Source: Sneathiella sp. (GTDB lineage Bacteria; Pseudomonadota; Alphaproteobacteria; Sneathiellales; Sneathiellaceae). From it: 59,162 bases of DNA. Below, one piece after another: positions 14,723 to 22,649 of this stretch (the stretch's first letter is position 1; each line of letters begins with the position of its first letter). The notes beneath the pieces are model-generated. The model was not told the origin of the DNA. It saw nothing but the letters and a program-made list of their open reading frames with translations, and ran no database searches. Where the stretch lies: assembly GCF_002694385.1 (NCBI RefSeq), contig NZ_NZMB01000012.1, positions 273,917 through 333,078 of the forward strand, given 5' to 3'. A program made the position numbers and the translations under genes.

Positions 14723-15922
14723 ATGCTTGAAAAAAGCGATGTCAGCATTAGTCAAACACTTAAGCGATTTAACACTTATGATCTTGAAGTCGCCCTGCTA
14801 GTTCCTACAGAAACTGGCATACAAAAATCAATCATGGATGCAACAGCCTCTGTGAGAGATTATCTTAAAGACGTCTCATTTCATGACTATGATAAACAAG
14901 GGCAGGGCACCGATAACAAGATATTGCGCCGTGCATACTATGTTTTTCCGGACAGGTTAGAAGAAACAACCGTATCACTTTACCGGCCCAATACTAAAAG
15001 TGGCGATCCTCGTATTTGGTTTGGAAAATTGAAACAATATGCAGAACCATGTAATTTGCTTGCTCTAATTGTACGTGACAATGATATCTACGTCATAAAT
15101 TGCAGTGTTCCCAATATCTTGGCATCGCTTCAGGATCCCGCAACACCACTCGGTTCATTCGCTGCGGTAGACAAGAAAGATCTCGATCCAGCAGTTTCTG
15201 AACTTCTCAATCTCATTCAAGATATTTCTAGAAGAGGTTTTATTCCGACATTGCGCCCTGGAGACACTGGCATCGGAATGACATTGGAAACACTTTTAGG
15301 TATTTCAGCGAATTCGAACAAAGCCCCAGATTATAAGGGTATTGAAATTAAGGCTAAACGACTCCGCAAGGGTCGCGGAAATCGCGTGACCCTTTTTTCT
15401 CAAGTGCCAAATTGGGATATAAGTCCAATTGGATCGGCTTGGAACTTATTGTCAACGTATGGATATACGAGAAATAACAAGCTACGCCTGAATCATCAAA
15501 CCGATGCGATAGCTCCAAATTCAATCGGCTTCATGCTGGAAGTGGATGCGGCCCGCGACTGGTTAAAGCAAAATCACATTGATCCAGACACTGCTGCGAA
15601 GAAACATGTAACTACTTGGGAAATGGAAACACTACGGAATCGACTGGCTGAAAAACACCCGCAAACTTTTTGGGTAGGTGCAAAGTGTCGTGGAAAACGT
15701 GAAACAGAAGAGTTTCACTACATACAGGTGGAACATACTAGGGAGCCAAAAGTACGTAACTTTGATGCTCTTCTCGAAGGCGGCCTAATCTCTGTCGACT
15801 ACTTAATGTCACAAAAGCAACCGGAACGGCAGACCGTTCGAGATCATGGTTATCTATTCAAAATAAAGCCCGATGATTTTGATGCGCTATTCCCGCCCTC
15901 AGATATCCATGTCTTCGTGTAA
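14723..15922 (+). CDS. MvaI/BcnI-family type II restriction endonuclease
   Basis: A 399-residue protein. Its C-terminal half has the MvaI/BcnI signature GDTGIGMTLETLLGI (180-194) followed by the PD-(D/E)xK site PDYKGIEIKAKR with D203, E208 and K210. MvaI and BcnI are monomeric enzymes that nick each strand of CCWGG and CCSGG, so a CCNGG-like target is plausible but not shown. The N-terminal 170 residues are an additional region, making the protein longer than BcnI. It sits one base after the methyltransferase stop and overlaps the glycosylase gene by 14 bp, so the three genes form one operon. Confidence 0.88.
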   Translation: MLEKSDVSISQTLKRFNTYDLEVALLVPTETGIQKSIMDATASVRDYLKDVSFHDYDKQGQGTDNKILRRAYYVFPDRLEETTVSLYRPNTKSGDPRIWFGKLKQYAEPCNLLALIVRDNDIYVINCSVPNILASLQDPATPLGSFAAVDKKDLDPAVSELLNLIQDISRRGFIPTLRPGDTGIGMTLETLLGISANSNKAPDYKGIEIKAKRLRKGRGNRVTLFSQVPNWDISPIGSAWNLLSTYGYTRNNKLRLNHQTDAIAPNSIGFMLEVDAARDWLKQNHIDPDTAAKKHVTTWEMETLRNRLAEKHPQTFWVGAKCRGKRETEEFHYIQVEHTREPKVRNFDALLEGGLISVDYLMSQKQPERQTVRDHGYLFKIKPDDFDALFPPSDIHVFV

Positions 15923-16604
15923 TCCTCTCTCAAAGAGTGAGAAAGCCAAAATTACTCGTCTTAGGCGGAAACTGCTTGGTTGGTATGACGAAAATGGAAG
16001 GGATTTTCCGTGGCGTCGCGAAGAAGCTGGAACATTCGAAAAGATTTGCGTAGAAGTACTCCTTCAACGCACCAAAGCTGAAACTGTCGCTGCCGCATAC
16101 CCTAAGTTCTTCAAAAAATACAATTCTTGGTCACAGATTGCAAACGCATCAATTGCAGAACTAGAGGAAACACTTAAACCCTTGGGTCTTTGGAAAAGAA
16201 GAGCGCAATCTATCAAAATGCTGGCGACATATGCACATGAACATCGCGGAGTTTTTCCTGCCACAAAAGAAGAATTGCTCAAGGTAACTGCTGTCGGACA
16301 ATATGTTTGCAATGCTATTCTTCTTTTTCAACACGGCAAAGCAAGACCACTCATCGATGTCAATATGGCACGCGTTATCGAACGTTACCTCAGACCGCGA
16401 AAACTTGCTGATATACGCTATGATCCCTGGCTTCAGGCAGCTACTCTTTGGTTGGTCAGCGACAAAAAAGCTATCAATGTGAATTGGGCAGTTTTAGACT
16501 TTGCAAATTCAATATGTCGTTCAAAAAAACCGCGTTGCTGTATCTGTATTCTGAATAAATCTTGCAGTTATAGAAAAAGAACAATTTTGGAAGAGCCAAT
16601 CTAA
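15909..16604 (+). CDS. HhH-GPD T:G mismatch glycosylase (MIG-type)
   Basis: A 231-residue DNA glycosylase. It has the helix-hairpin-helix segment LLKVTAVGQYVCNAILLF (123-140), the catalytic Asp150 in PLIDVNMARV, FPWR at 33-36, and a [4Fe-4S] cluster motif C203-x6-C210-x2-C213-x5-C219. At the position that is Lys in EndoIII and Ser in MutY it has Tyr132, as in the methanogen mismatch glycosylase MIG, which excises T or U from T:G and U:G pairs. This fits its place behind an m5C methyltransferase, where deamination produces T:G. It takes the role that Vsr endonuclease plays in other systems. The ATG overlaps the endonuclease end; the ORF extends 12 codons further upstream but inside that gene. 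Confidence 0.88.
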   Translation: MSSCNPLSKSEKAKITRLRRKLLGWYDENGRDFPWRREEAGTFEKICVEVLLQRTKAETVAAAYPKFFKKYNSWSQIANASIAELEETLKPLGLWKRRAQSIKMLATYAHEHRGVFPATKEELLKVTAVGQYVCNAILLFQHGKARPLIDVNMARVIERYLRPRKLADIRYDPWLQAATLWLVSDKKAINVNWAVLDFANSICRSKKPRCCICILNKSCSYRKRTILEEPI

Positions 16605-17152
16605 ATATTGCTTGTTCCAACTCTTTTCCCATAGATTACACCTTGTGGCGTCGCGTTAATGTCGAGTAGGCCTGCAACCTCCGGGCGGATGCCTTTTAGG
16701 AGGTAGTTCTCAAGATTGCCGCGACTCTGTTCATAGCTTTGGAACCATGTCCTGAATTTACAAGATCGGATAGCGCGGGGCGGCGGCTTAAGTTGATTGA
16801 AAGCTTTCAGAACCAGCACCCGAAACGCTCGCCAGTCGCTTATCAGGGGCGGGTTACGGTGGATCAGGATATGCGCATGAACGCCGTTCCTTTTGCTATT
16901 CTCCAACACCCACGCGACGCACCAGGGGCACCCTTGCCTCTCGAATAACTTTCGAAGCTTCTGCAGTGAATATCTAAGATAGTGAGAACACTCAACGGGT
17001 GGAATACCAAGCTGTTCCAGATTTACGGTCGTGAGCGTATTGACCGGCCTGCCCGCCAATTGGCTTTGCTCCACGGCGACCAAAAACCGGCAGGCTTCCG
17101 GATAATGTATGTAGTGAGACACCTTCATTTCATGCTTACGATCATCAGACAA
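16601..17152 (-). CDS. Putative HUH-type endonuclease (Rep-like)
   Basis: A 183-residue protein with the motif order of a single-tyrosine HUH nuclease. The strand TLTTVNLE (39-46) could be motif I. GVHAHILIH with H92-x-H94 would be motif II, the metal site. NYLLKG with Y150 and K153 (YxxK) would be motif III. Such proteins nick one DNA strand to start rolling-circle replication, transfer or transposition. No helicase domain is attached. It is part of a conserved-hypothetical family seen in alphaproteobacterial islands, ending GxxYGKRxGTS. The start may be M1 or M9. It lies downstream of the AlpA genes on the same strand and converges with the glycosylase (4-bp overlap). Confidence 0.65.
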   Translation of the reverse strand: MSDDRKHEMKVSHYIHYPEACRFLVAVEQSQLAGRPVNTLTTVNLEQLGIPPVECSHYLRYSLQKLRKLFERQGCPWCVAWVLENSKRNGVHAHILIHRNPPLISDWRAFRVLVLKAFNQLKPPPRAIRSCKFRTWFQSYEQSRGNLENYLLKGIRPEVAGLLDINATPQGVIYGKRVGTSNI

Positions 17153-17305
17153 CTATATAAAGTAATGGGCCGTCGACCATCTTATTAATCAATTGAATTT
17201 CCTATATTTTTTACAATCGATAAAATGAAGAATATCTTCAGTAATGGCGGCCTATGGCGGAAACATCCGGAAATATAAAGAGTGGTTTCCAAATGACCTC
17301 AACCT

Positions 17306-17485
17306 TCAAACGGTTTTGTTTTCTTCACACCATCGATTGAGCTCCGCAACGCTATAGAGCACCCGCCTGCCCAGCCGGAGAAAGACCGGGCCGGTCTTGT
17401 TCTGGCGATGACGCTCTAATGTTCTGACTGAGATTCCGAGTCTTCTCGCGGCTTCATAAGTTGATATCAGCCGCGATACTTCCAC
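17306..17485 (-). CDS. AlpA-like HTH protein (excisionase candidate), GTG start
   Basis: A 59-residue winged-helix protein of the MerR-like/AlpA group. It reads STYEAARRLGISVRTLERHR (helix-turn-helix, about 8-27), then TGPVFLRLGRRVLYSVAELNRWCEE, the typical wing and third helix. It starts at GTG 17485, 3 bp after the stop of the preceding AlpA-like gene, so the two are translationally coupled. Proteins of this kind act as excisionases or transcription regulators of integrase genes. It is too short and has the wrong start codon for most ORF callers. Confidence 0.8.
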   Translation of the reverse strand: MEVSRLISTYEAARRLGISVRTLERHRQNKTGPVFLRLGRRVLYSVAELNRWCEENKTV

Positions 17486-17488
17486 GGA

Positions 17489-17707
17489 TCAAAGCGATGA
17501 TGAATACTCAGAGGTTGAGCGATGCTTCTTGCTGTCTAGCCATGCGTCAAGATCTTCAACATCATAGACAACAACCCGGCCAATCTTGGCATAGGTCGGG
17601 CCGTCGCCGACTAATCTCAATTTTTCAAAAGTTGATTTGGTAGAACCGCAATAACATGCGGCATCACGGGTTCTTAGGCGGCGGGAGTAAGATACTGTTT
17701 TCTTCAA
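17489..17707 (-). CDS. AlpA-like HTH DNA-binding protein
   Basis: A 72-residue protein with a MerR-type HTH: LRTRDAACYCGSTKSTFEKL (11-30), then GPTYAKIGRVVVYDVEDLDAWLDSK, the standard AlpA/excisionase layout. The short acidic-serine tail ends SEYSSSL. It precedes the second AlpA-like gene by 3 bp and follows the 193-aa HTH gene after 78 bp. Two adjacent AlpA paralogues suggest one acts as recombination directionality factor and the other as regulator; which is which cannot be told. Confidence 0.85.
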   Translation of the reverse strand: MKKTVSYSRRLRTRDAACYCGSTKSTFEKLRLVGDGPTYAKIGRVVVYDVEDLDAWLDSKKHRSTSEYSSSL

Positions 17708-17785
17708 ATTCTGTTCCTCTGGTAGTTAACGAAAGCCTGTATGGCCTGCGGAAAACTATGGAACATCCTGCCCGTGTTGCGCTAA

Positions 17786-18367
17786 TTATTTCGTCCGCAA
17801 CACCCGATACTTCATCGGATGAAAATCTTCGACATTGGTCAGTTTTCTTATTCGTTGATACTCTTTCAGCCGCTCATCCGGACCACCGGGAAACTCAGGG
17901 TAAAAACTTTGACGGGGTTCGTTTTTCCACCTTAATATCGTTGTCGGATTAACCCCAAGCTTGCGCGAAGCTTCTCTTATTCCGACATTTCCTGAAAGTC
18001 TGGAAAACGCTTCTCTTTCTTTATTTTTTCCTCTCTTCGAATTGAGATGCTTACAGCCCATCAAAAGATAGATTGCATGACATAGCTCAAGTGGGGGCGT
18101 AATTCGATATTTGAAGCAATCTTCGAGAACATTGAAGGTCCACGCTTTCATGATCGACATTGGCGCCACCAACCCACGGCGCTCGATAGCATGCTCTCCC
18201 TCCTTTTTTACCTGCTCATATCGGCTAATTTCGCTTAGAAGGAACTCTCCATACAACCTCGCTCCCTTGTATGCCTCTCTTTTTGATCTGGCTGTTCCGG
18301 TCGTGAAATCCCATAGAAAGAAGAAAATCTCATCATAGATATCGAAGTAAGGATTGTTCTTCTCCAT
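17786..18367 (-). CDS. Hypothetical protein with C-terminal HTH
   Basis: A 193-residue cytosolic protein. Residues of about 130-150 (GIREASRKLGVNPTTILRWK) are a clear homeodomain/Fis-like helix-turn-helix. The N-terminal half is helical and rich in aromatic residues (NPYFDIYDEIFFFLWDF) with no known motif. It starts at ATG 18367, ten bases after the integrase stop, and so is probably cotranscribed with the integrase. It may be a regulator of island genes. No family name can be given. Confidence 0.65.
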   Translation of the reverse strand: MEKNNPYFDIYDEIFFFLWDFTTGTARSKREAYKGARLYGEFLLSEISRYEQVKKEGEHAIERRGLVAPMSIMKAWTFNVLEDCFKYRITPPLELCHAIYLLMGCKHLNSKRGKNKEREAFSRLSGNVGIREASRKLGVNPTTILRWKNEPRQSFYPEFPGGPDERLKEYQRIRKLTNVEDFHPMKYRVLRTK

Positions 18368-18377
18368 GGCAAACCTG

Positions 18378-19739
18378 TCATTTGTTTTTGATTAAACCGA
18401 TTACTTCCACTCTGCTAGAGTCGTGTTCATTCATCGCATCCGCAAGCCGCCCTGCTGTTCGATCCGCTGCCGCCTTTATCGGATCGTTCGCAATATGCGC
18501 ATACCGTCCTGTTGTTTTCGGGTCTGAATGCCCTAACAGCTTTCCAAGCACCTGCAGCCCGACACCGCTTCCCGCACCAGCACTCGCAAAAGTATGCCGT
18601 AAATCGTGAATGCGCACATCCAACAAACCTGCGCGTTTTCGAATTCTATTCCAAGCCTTCGGCAATCCAACATAATGCCCTTCCCCTCTTAATGCCGGAA
18701 AAACGAAAGGTGACTGCTCATCGCGTGATAATCCGGCCAGTAATTGCAAAGCTGGGGCACCCAGCATGACAATTTTCTGCCCGGTCTTGGAATCATCCAG
18801 ACGCAGGCAACCAAATTCAAAATCGACTTCATGCCATTTCAAAGAGAGGATTTCCGTCTTGCGGCATCCTGTCAGGATCAATAGGCGAATGGCGGCAATC
18901 GCCATCTCATTTTCCCCTTCCTTTGCCAAGGCGTTTATCTTGCTACGAAGCGCAGCCCGTTCCGTTTCAGATTTTGTATGGCCTAAAATACGCTCCAGTT
19001 CGTTGCGTTCTTTTTCGGCGGCTTCGGCAATGCGCAAGGTTTCACCAAGTTTCGCCAGTTCTTGAGAATTGAGAAAGCGTTCATTCTTCCGGTCAGGAAA
19101 TCGCTTAACGCCATGAGCCGGATTATCGCTTCGAATTCCCTCGGCAACGGCAAAGGAGAGAATACCGCCTAAAAGTCCGGTTGTCCGTGATGCTGTCCCT
19201 TGCCCGCCAACGACGCGCGCGCGTCCACGCGGCCCGGTTTTCTCATCAATGGCCGTTTTACCCTTTGCGATATCCATCATGAAGCGTTTTATGTCATTTA
19301 CGGTAAGATCCTTGATCCGTCGCCTTCCCAACAAAGGCTTGATATGCCGTTCTATCCGCCCTTTATCAGTCGCAATCGTGGACGCCTTTTTGGTTGCACA
19401 GCCTTCTTCTAGGTAACGGTCACAGAGCTCCGACATCGTCATCGCGGCTTTCTCTGTCATTTTGACCTGCTGCGGATCTTGCCCGTCCGCCACCTCTCCC
19501 AAGACGCGCTTCGCCTCTGCACGCGCTTTTTCAGGCGTCCAGGGCGATCCATGCTTTCCGATTGTGAGACGCCGTGTTGGCATGCCGCGTCCGCTCATCC
19601 GGTACTGAACAATGTAAACACGGTTTCCGGAACGGGTGACTTTAAGGCCGAATCCCTTAAGTTCCGTATCCCACATAAACCAGTCCCGTTTCTGCGGACG
19701 TGCTGCGTCGACGTTTCGCTTGATGATCTTTGCCTGCAT
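18378..19739 (-). CDS. Tyrosine recombinase / island integrase (DUF4102 type)
   Basis: A 453-residue integrase. The N-terminal arm-binding domain (GFGLKVTRSGNRVYIVQY, RRLTIGKHGSPWTPEKAR) is the DUF4102 type of P4-like integrases. A core-binding domain follows at about 100-215. The catalytic residues are R293 (LTGCRKTEILSLKW), H378 and R381 (HDLRHTFAS), H404 (LLGHSDPKTT) and Y413 (GRYAH). A helical insertion of about 35 residues near 240-275 lies ahead of the catalytic Arg. The ATG at 19739 has GGGAGAG about 6 nt upstream; ten further codons upstream are unlikely. It is transcribed away from attR into the island, and is at the end distant from the intact tRNA. Confidence 0.95.
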   Translation of the reverse strand: MQAKIIKRNVDAARPQKRDWFMWDTELKGFGLKVTRSGNRVYIVQYRMSGRGMPTRRLTIGKHGSPWTPEKARAEAKRVLGEVADGQDPQQVKMTEKAAMTMSELCDRYLEEGCATKKASTIATDKGRIERHIKPLLGRRRIKDLTVNDIKRFMMDIAKGKTAIDEKTGPRGRARVVGGQGTASRTTGLLGGILSFAVAEGIRSDNPAHGVKRFPDRKNERFLNSQELAKLGETLRIAEAAEKERNELERILGHTKSETERAALRSKINALAKEGENEMAIAAIRLLILTGCRKTEILSLKWHEVDFEFGCLRLDDSKTGQKIVMLGAPALQLLAGLSRDEQSPFVFPALRGEGHYVGLPKAWNRIRKRAGLLDVRIHDLRHTFASAGAGSGVGLQVLGKLLGHSDPKTTGRYAHIANDPIKAAADRTAGRLADAMNEHDSSRVEVIGLIKNK

Positions 19740-19764
19740 GCTCGCTCTCCCGATTTTCGGCTCC

Positions 19765-19793
19765 AGCAATCATATAGCAATCACCAGCAATCA
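19765..19793 (+). repeat. Probable right integrase arm-type sites
   Basis: Three direct AGCAATCA boxes at 19765-19772, 19776-19783 and 19786-19793 (periods 11 and 10 bp) lie between the integrase start and attR. They match the two boxes at 6680-6698. Overlap with the integrase promoter region could give autoregulation. Confidence 0.65.
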
Positions 19794-19887
19794 CAACACA
19801 GGAAACAAGCGGAAATGTGGGGAAACTAATTTATTGATTTATATGAAGTAATAAAATATCAGAATATATCAGAAAGCGTATACCACC

Positions 19888-19937
19888 GCCCTCCGAAGGC
19901 AGAGGTCACACGTTCGAATCGTGTCGGGTGCGCCAAT
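19888..19937 (+). repeat. attR (partial tRNA-Arg copy)
   Basis: Exact 50-bp copy of 6585-6634. The sequence to its left does not form the 5' half of a tRNA, so it is a remnant, not a gene. It marks the right edge of the island; host DNA resumes about 40 bp before the merR stop. Confidence 0.95.
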
Positions 19938-19979
19938 ATTTTCAATGCTGCAATTAAAAAGGGTGAGGATACGCGCGTA

Positions 19980-20399
19980 TCAGGGGAACTTTCCGTGGTC
20001 ATGGCCGGGCACACTCAAAGTGCCGAGCACCTGGCAATCGGAAATATTTTCCTGACGGCATGCCGTGACGGCTCGCTGCAGCTCTGAGCGCAATATTTCA
20101 AGATGTTCAATCCGCCGGTCAATATCGGCGATATGCCGCTGGGCAATTTCATCCACCTCTTTGCACGGATATTCCGGCCGGGCACTCATGGCGAGCAACT
20201 CCCGAATGGCTTCAACGGTAAACCCGAGTTCCCGGGCATGGCGGATAAAATTAAGTCGGGAAACATATCCGGCATCATAACGCCGTTGCTGCCCGGCCGT
20301 GCGCAGCGGCAGGGGAAGCAGCTTTATCTGCTCATAATAGCGGATTGTCGGCACCTTAACCCCGGTTTGCCGCGCCAGCTCTCCAATTGAAAAATCCAT
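19980..20399 (-). CDS. MerR-family metal-responsive regulator (CadR/PbrR/ZntR-like)
   Basis: A 139-residue regulator. The HTH is MDFSIGELARQTGVKVPTIR with RYYEQIKLL; the dimer helix follows. Metal-site cysteines are C79 (EYPCKEVD), C114 and C122 (TACRQENISDC), the ZntR/CadR pattern, and a His-containing tail (PGHDHGKFP) may add a ligand. The start at 20399 gives the canonical MerR N-terminus; the frame extends upstream to 20585 into the divergent transporter and is not used. It sits divergent from a CDF-type transporter, with a typical MerR promoter between. Likely inducers are Cd, Pb, Zn or Co; the sequence does not decide. Confidence 0.92.
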   Translation of the reverse strand: MDFSIGELARQTGVKVPTIRYYEQIKLLPLPLRTAGQQRRYDAGYVSRLNFIRHARELGFTVEAIRELLAMSARPEYPCKEVDEIAQRHIADIDRRIEHLEILRSELQRAVTACRQENISDCQVLGTLSVPGHDHGKFP

Positions 20400-20410
20400 A
20401 ACAAATCCTC

Positions 20411-20441
20411 TTGAACCTCTAGTCACTATAGGGGTTAGGGT
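20411..20441 (+). promoter_or_regulatory. MerR-type promoter and operator of the transporter
   Basis: TTGAAC (-35, 20411-20416) and TAGGGT (-10, 20436-20441) are separated by a 19-bp spacer, the over-long spacing characteristic of MerR-activated promoters. The spacer holds an imperfect dyad AACCTCTAG-TCA-CTATAGGGGTT (20414-20436). Confidence 0.75.
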
Positions 20442-20463
20442 GGGTTTTGCAAAGGAGAGATAA

Positions 20464-21207
20464 ATGTCCAAAGACTGTTGCCCGAACCAGCCCGACACCC
20501 GCACCGCGCAGCCGGAGCCATCGCCTTCAACATGCGACAGCAACCGGGACGGCCTGAATATCTCCATCTCCTGCTGTTCGGACAAGCTGCCTGTGTTCGA
20601 TGGAATGAGCCGACGCTATAAACGCATCCTCTGGTCTGTGATCGCCATCAACGGTCTGATGTTTCTGACAGAAATGATCATGGGAACACTTGCCGGCTCA
20701 CAGGCCCTGAAAGCCGACGCGCTCGATTTTCTTGGTGATACCGTCACTTACGGCCTCAGCCTTGCGGTGATCGGAGCCTCCTTACGGACAAGGGCGACAG
20801 CGGCGTTGCTGAAGGGACTATCCCTCAGCCTGATGGGAATATGGGTTTTTGCCGCGACACTTTACCAGACGCTTGTCCTGGACATTCCACGCGCGGAAAT
20901 GATGGGCGCCATCGGCTTTCTGGCCCTCGCCGCCAACCTCGGGTCCGTTCTGCTTTTGCTGCCCTATAAAGACGGCGATGCCAATGTCCGCTCGGTCTGG
21001 TTATGCTCACGCAATGACGCCATCGGCAATGTGGCTGTAATGCTGGCCGCATTTGGCGTCTGGGGCACCACGACGGCCTGGCCGGATTTGCTGGTTGCGG
21101 CGATCATCGCCAGCCTTTTTCTGTTTTCTTCCCGGCAGATTTTACGCCAGGCCTGGAAAGAATACCGGCAGACGGATCCTCAGCCGACCGCAGAATATAT
21201 AAAATGA
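20464..21207 (+). CDS. Cation diffusion facilitator-type metal efflux protein
   Basis: A 247-residue inner-membrane protein of the cation-transporter (CDF-like) group. A cytosolic Cys-rich N-terminus (KDCCPNQ, TCDSNRD, ISCCSDK) is followed by about six helices. The metal-site helices are visible: LKADALDFLGDTVTYG (D-x3-D type) and SRNDAIGNVAVML. There is no long C-terminal cytosolic domain, so it is the short class of CDF-like transporter often paired with MerR regulators. The ATG has AAGGAGAG about 6 nt upstream. Predicted role: efflux of a divalent metal under control of the divergent MerR gene. Confidence 0.85.
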   Translation: MSKDCCPNQPDTRTAQPEPSPSTCDSNRDGLNISISCCSDKLPVFDGMSRRYKRILWSVIAINGLMFLTEMIMGTLAGSQALKADALDFLGDTVTYGLSLAVIGASLRTRATAALLKGLSLSLMGIWVFAATLYQTLVLDIPRAEMMGAIGFLALAANLGSVLLLLPYKDGDANVRSVWLCSRNDAIGNVAVMLAAFGVWGTTTAWPDLLVAAIIASLFLFSSRQILRQAWKEYRQTDPQPTAEYIK

Positions 21208-21248
21208 CAGGATTAAAATGATGCTGTGAAAACAGCGCATCACCTTGT

Positions 21249-22472
21249 CTAGCGTTTGCCATAGGCCAGCTTTTGCGCCTCGGGCAAGCGGCGCAGGATA
21301 TACATGCTCCATGCGCCCAGAAAGGGCCCCGCGGCCAATATCGCAAAAGCATATTTCCATGTCAGCATATCGACCAGATATGGAATCAGATGAATACTGG
21401 CAAGCGTCAGCAGGAAACCCATGCTGGTCTGCATGGTCAGCATTGTCCCGACACGGTCCGGATCCGACAACTCCGCCATGCTGGCCGAAAACTGGGCGGA
21501 ATCCGCCACAATCGTAATCCCCCATATCAGACAGACGGCGAGCAGGATTATTGGCGGGCCACCAAACAGGAAACCGACACTGATGGCGCAGCTTCCGCTG
21601 ATCAGCATCGCGGTGATGGTAAGCGCCGTGCGGCCGATGCGGTCCGCCAGATATCCCCCCGCCAGACAGCCGATGGCCCCGGCGGCTACTGTCAGGAAGG
21701 TAGAGGCATTCGCAAGGCTCCCAATCCCCGCTCCGCCCCCGAACCATAGGCTGTAGCTTGCGTGGAAAAACGCGCCAATCCAGGCCCACATGGCATAAAG
21801 CTCCCACATATGGCCGAGGTAGCCGATATTGACGAGGCGCAGGGAGCGTCGGCGCCAGCCATCAAATGCATAGCTCATATTGAAGCGCGGGGACGAGCCA
21901 TACGCCGGGCCGAGCGGGACGAAGGGGATGATCAGCCCCGCGAGCAACGCCATGGCGGAGGCCACAGCGAAGACAACATGCCAGTCAAACTCGCCGATAA
22001 ACGGGAAGAGATGCGGCGCCGCCGAGCCAAGCGTCAAGGCGCCCACCAGAATACCAACCAGCAGGCCGATATCCCGCTCCGCCCAGGTTGCCACCATTTT
22101 CATCCCGACCGGATAGATACCCGCCATGCAGGCCCCGGTCAGGAAGCGTAGCAGGACAGCCGGTAGAGTTGTCGGATCAACCACCGGCATCATGCCGGTC
22201 AAGAGTGCCGCTGCCAGCGCGCATATGCTGAACAACCGGCGCGACTCCAGCCGTTCGGGGACCGCGAAAATGGCACTGGCAAGACTTCCCACGACAAATC
22301 CCGCCTGGACGGAACTTGTCAGCAGGGAAATCTGCAGATCATCCACCGGATAGGCCGCACGAATGCCCGGGATCGCCGCCGCCGCGGCAAACCAGACAGC
22401 CAGCGCCATAACCTCACAGAGTGAAATCATGGTGACGGCCTTCCATTTTTCAGAAAAGATCAATGCTGACAC
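21249..22472 (-). CDS. MFS transporter
   Basis: A 407-residue permease with about 12 hydrophobic helices. The loop 2-3 region reads GFVVGSLASAIFAVPERLESRR, the degenerate MFS A-motif, and a second copy occurs after helix 8 (GGYLADRIGRTALT). The start is GTG at 22472; an internal ATG 14 codons later is possible. It is the last gene of a long minus-strand run beginning at 29503, 177 bp after the epimerase. Substrate uptake for the catabolic cluster is plausible, but the TRAP system nearby is an equal candidate. Confidence 0.85.
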   Translation of the reverse strand: MSALIFSEKWKAVTMISLCEVMALAVWFAAAAAIPGIRAAYPVDDLQISLLTSSVQAGFVVGSLASAIFAVPERLESRRLFSICALAAALLTGMMPVVDPTTLPAVLLRFLTGACMAGIYPVGMKMVATWAERDIGLLVGILVGALTLGSAAPHLFPFIGEFDWHVVFAVASAMALLAGLIIPFVPLGPAYGSSPRFNMSYAFDGWRRRSLRLVNIGYLGHMWELYAMWAWIGAFFHASYSLWFGGGAGIGSLANASTFLTVAAGAIGCLAGGYLADRIGRTALTITAMLISGSCAISVGFLFGGPPIILLAVCLIWGITIVADSAQFSASMAELSDPDRVGTMLTMQTSMGFLLTLASIHLIPYLVDMLTWKYAFAILAAGPFLGAWSMYILRRLPEAQKLAYGKR

Positions 22473-22649
22473 CGCTTTTCAGGCCTTTATCCGCAACATT
22501 ATCGCAGACAGCCTATCGGGCCGCAATATCCACTATAAGGGAGTTTGCCCGCCTGTCATCGCCTTGCGGGCCGGCAGGCCAACAACTTCAGCGCCAGCCT
22601 GAACGGCAGAACTGACGCGGCGGCAGCTAGTCACTCTGGAAAACTCGAC

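Noticed and set aside
6680-19793. CRISPR-like array from the repeated AGCAATCA boxes
   Set aside because: The units are only 8 bp with 2-3 bp gaps and few copies; there are no spacers and no cas genes.
19861-19937. Second tRNA-Arg gene at the right end
   Set aside because: Only the 3' 50 bases match; the 5' half cannot form acceptor and D arms, so it is attR.
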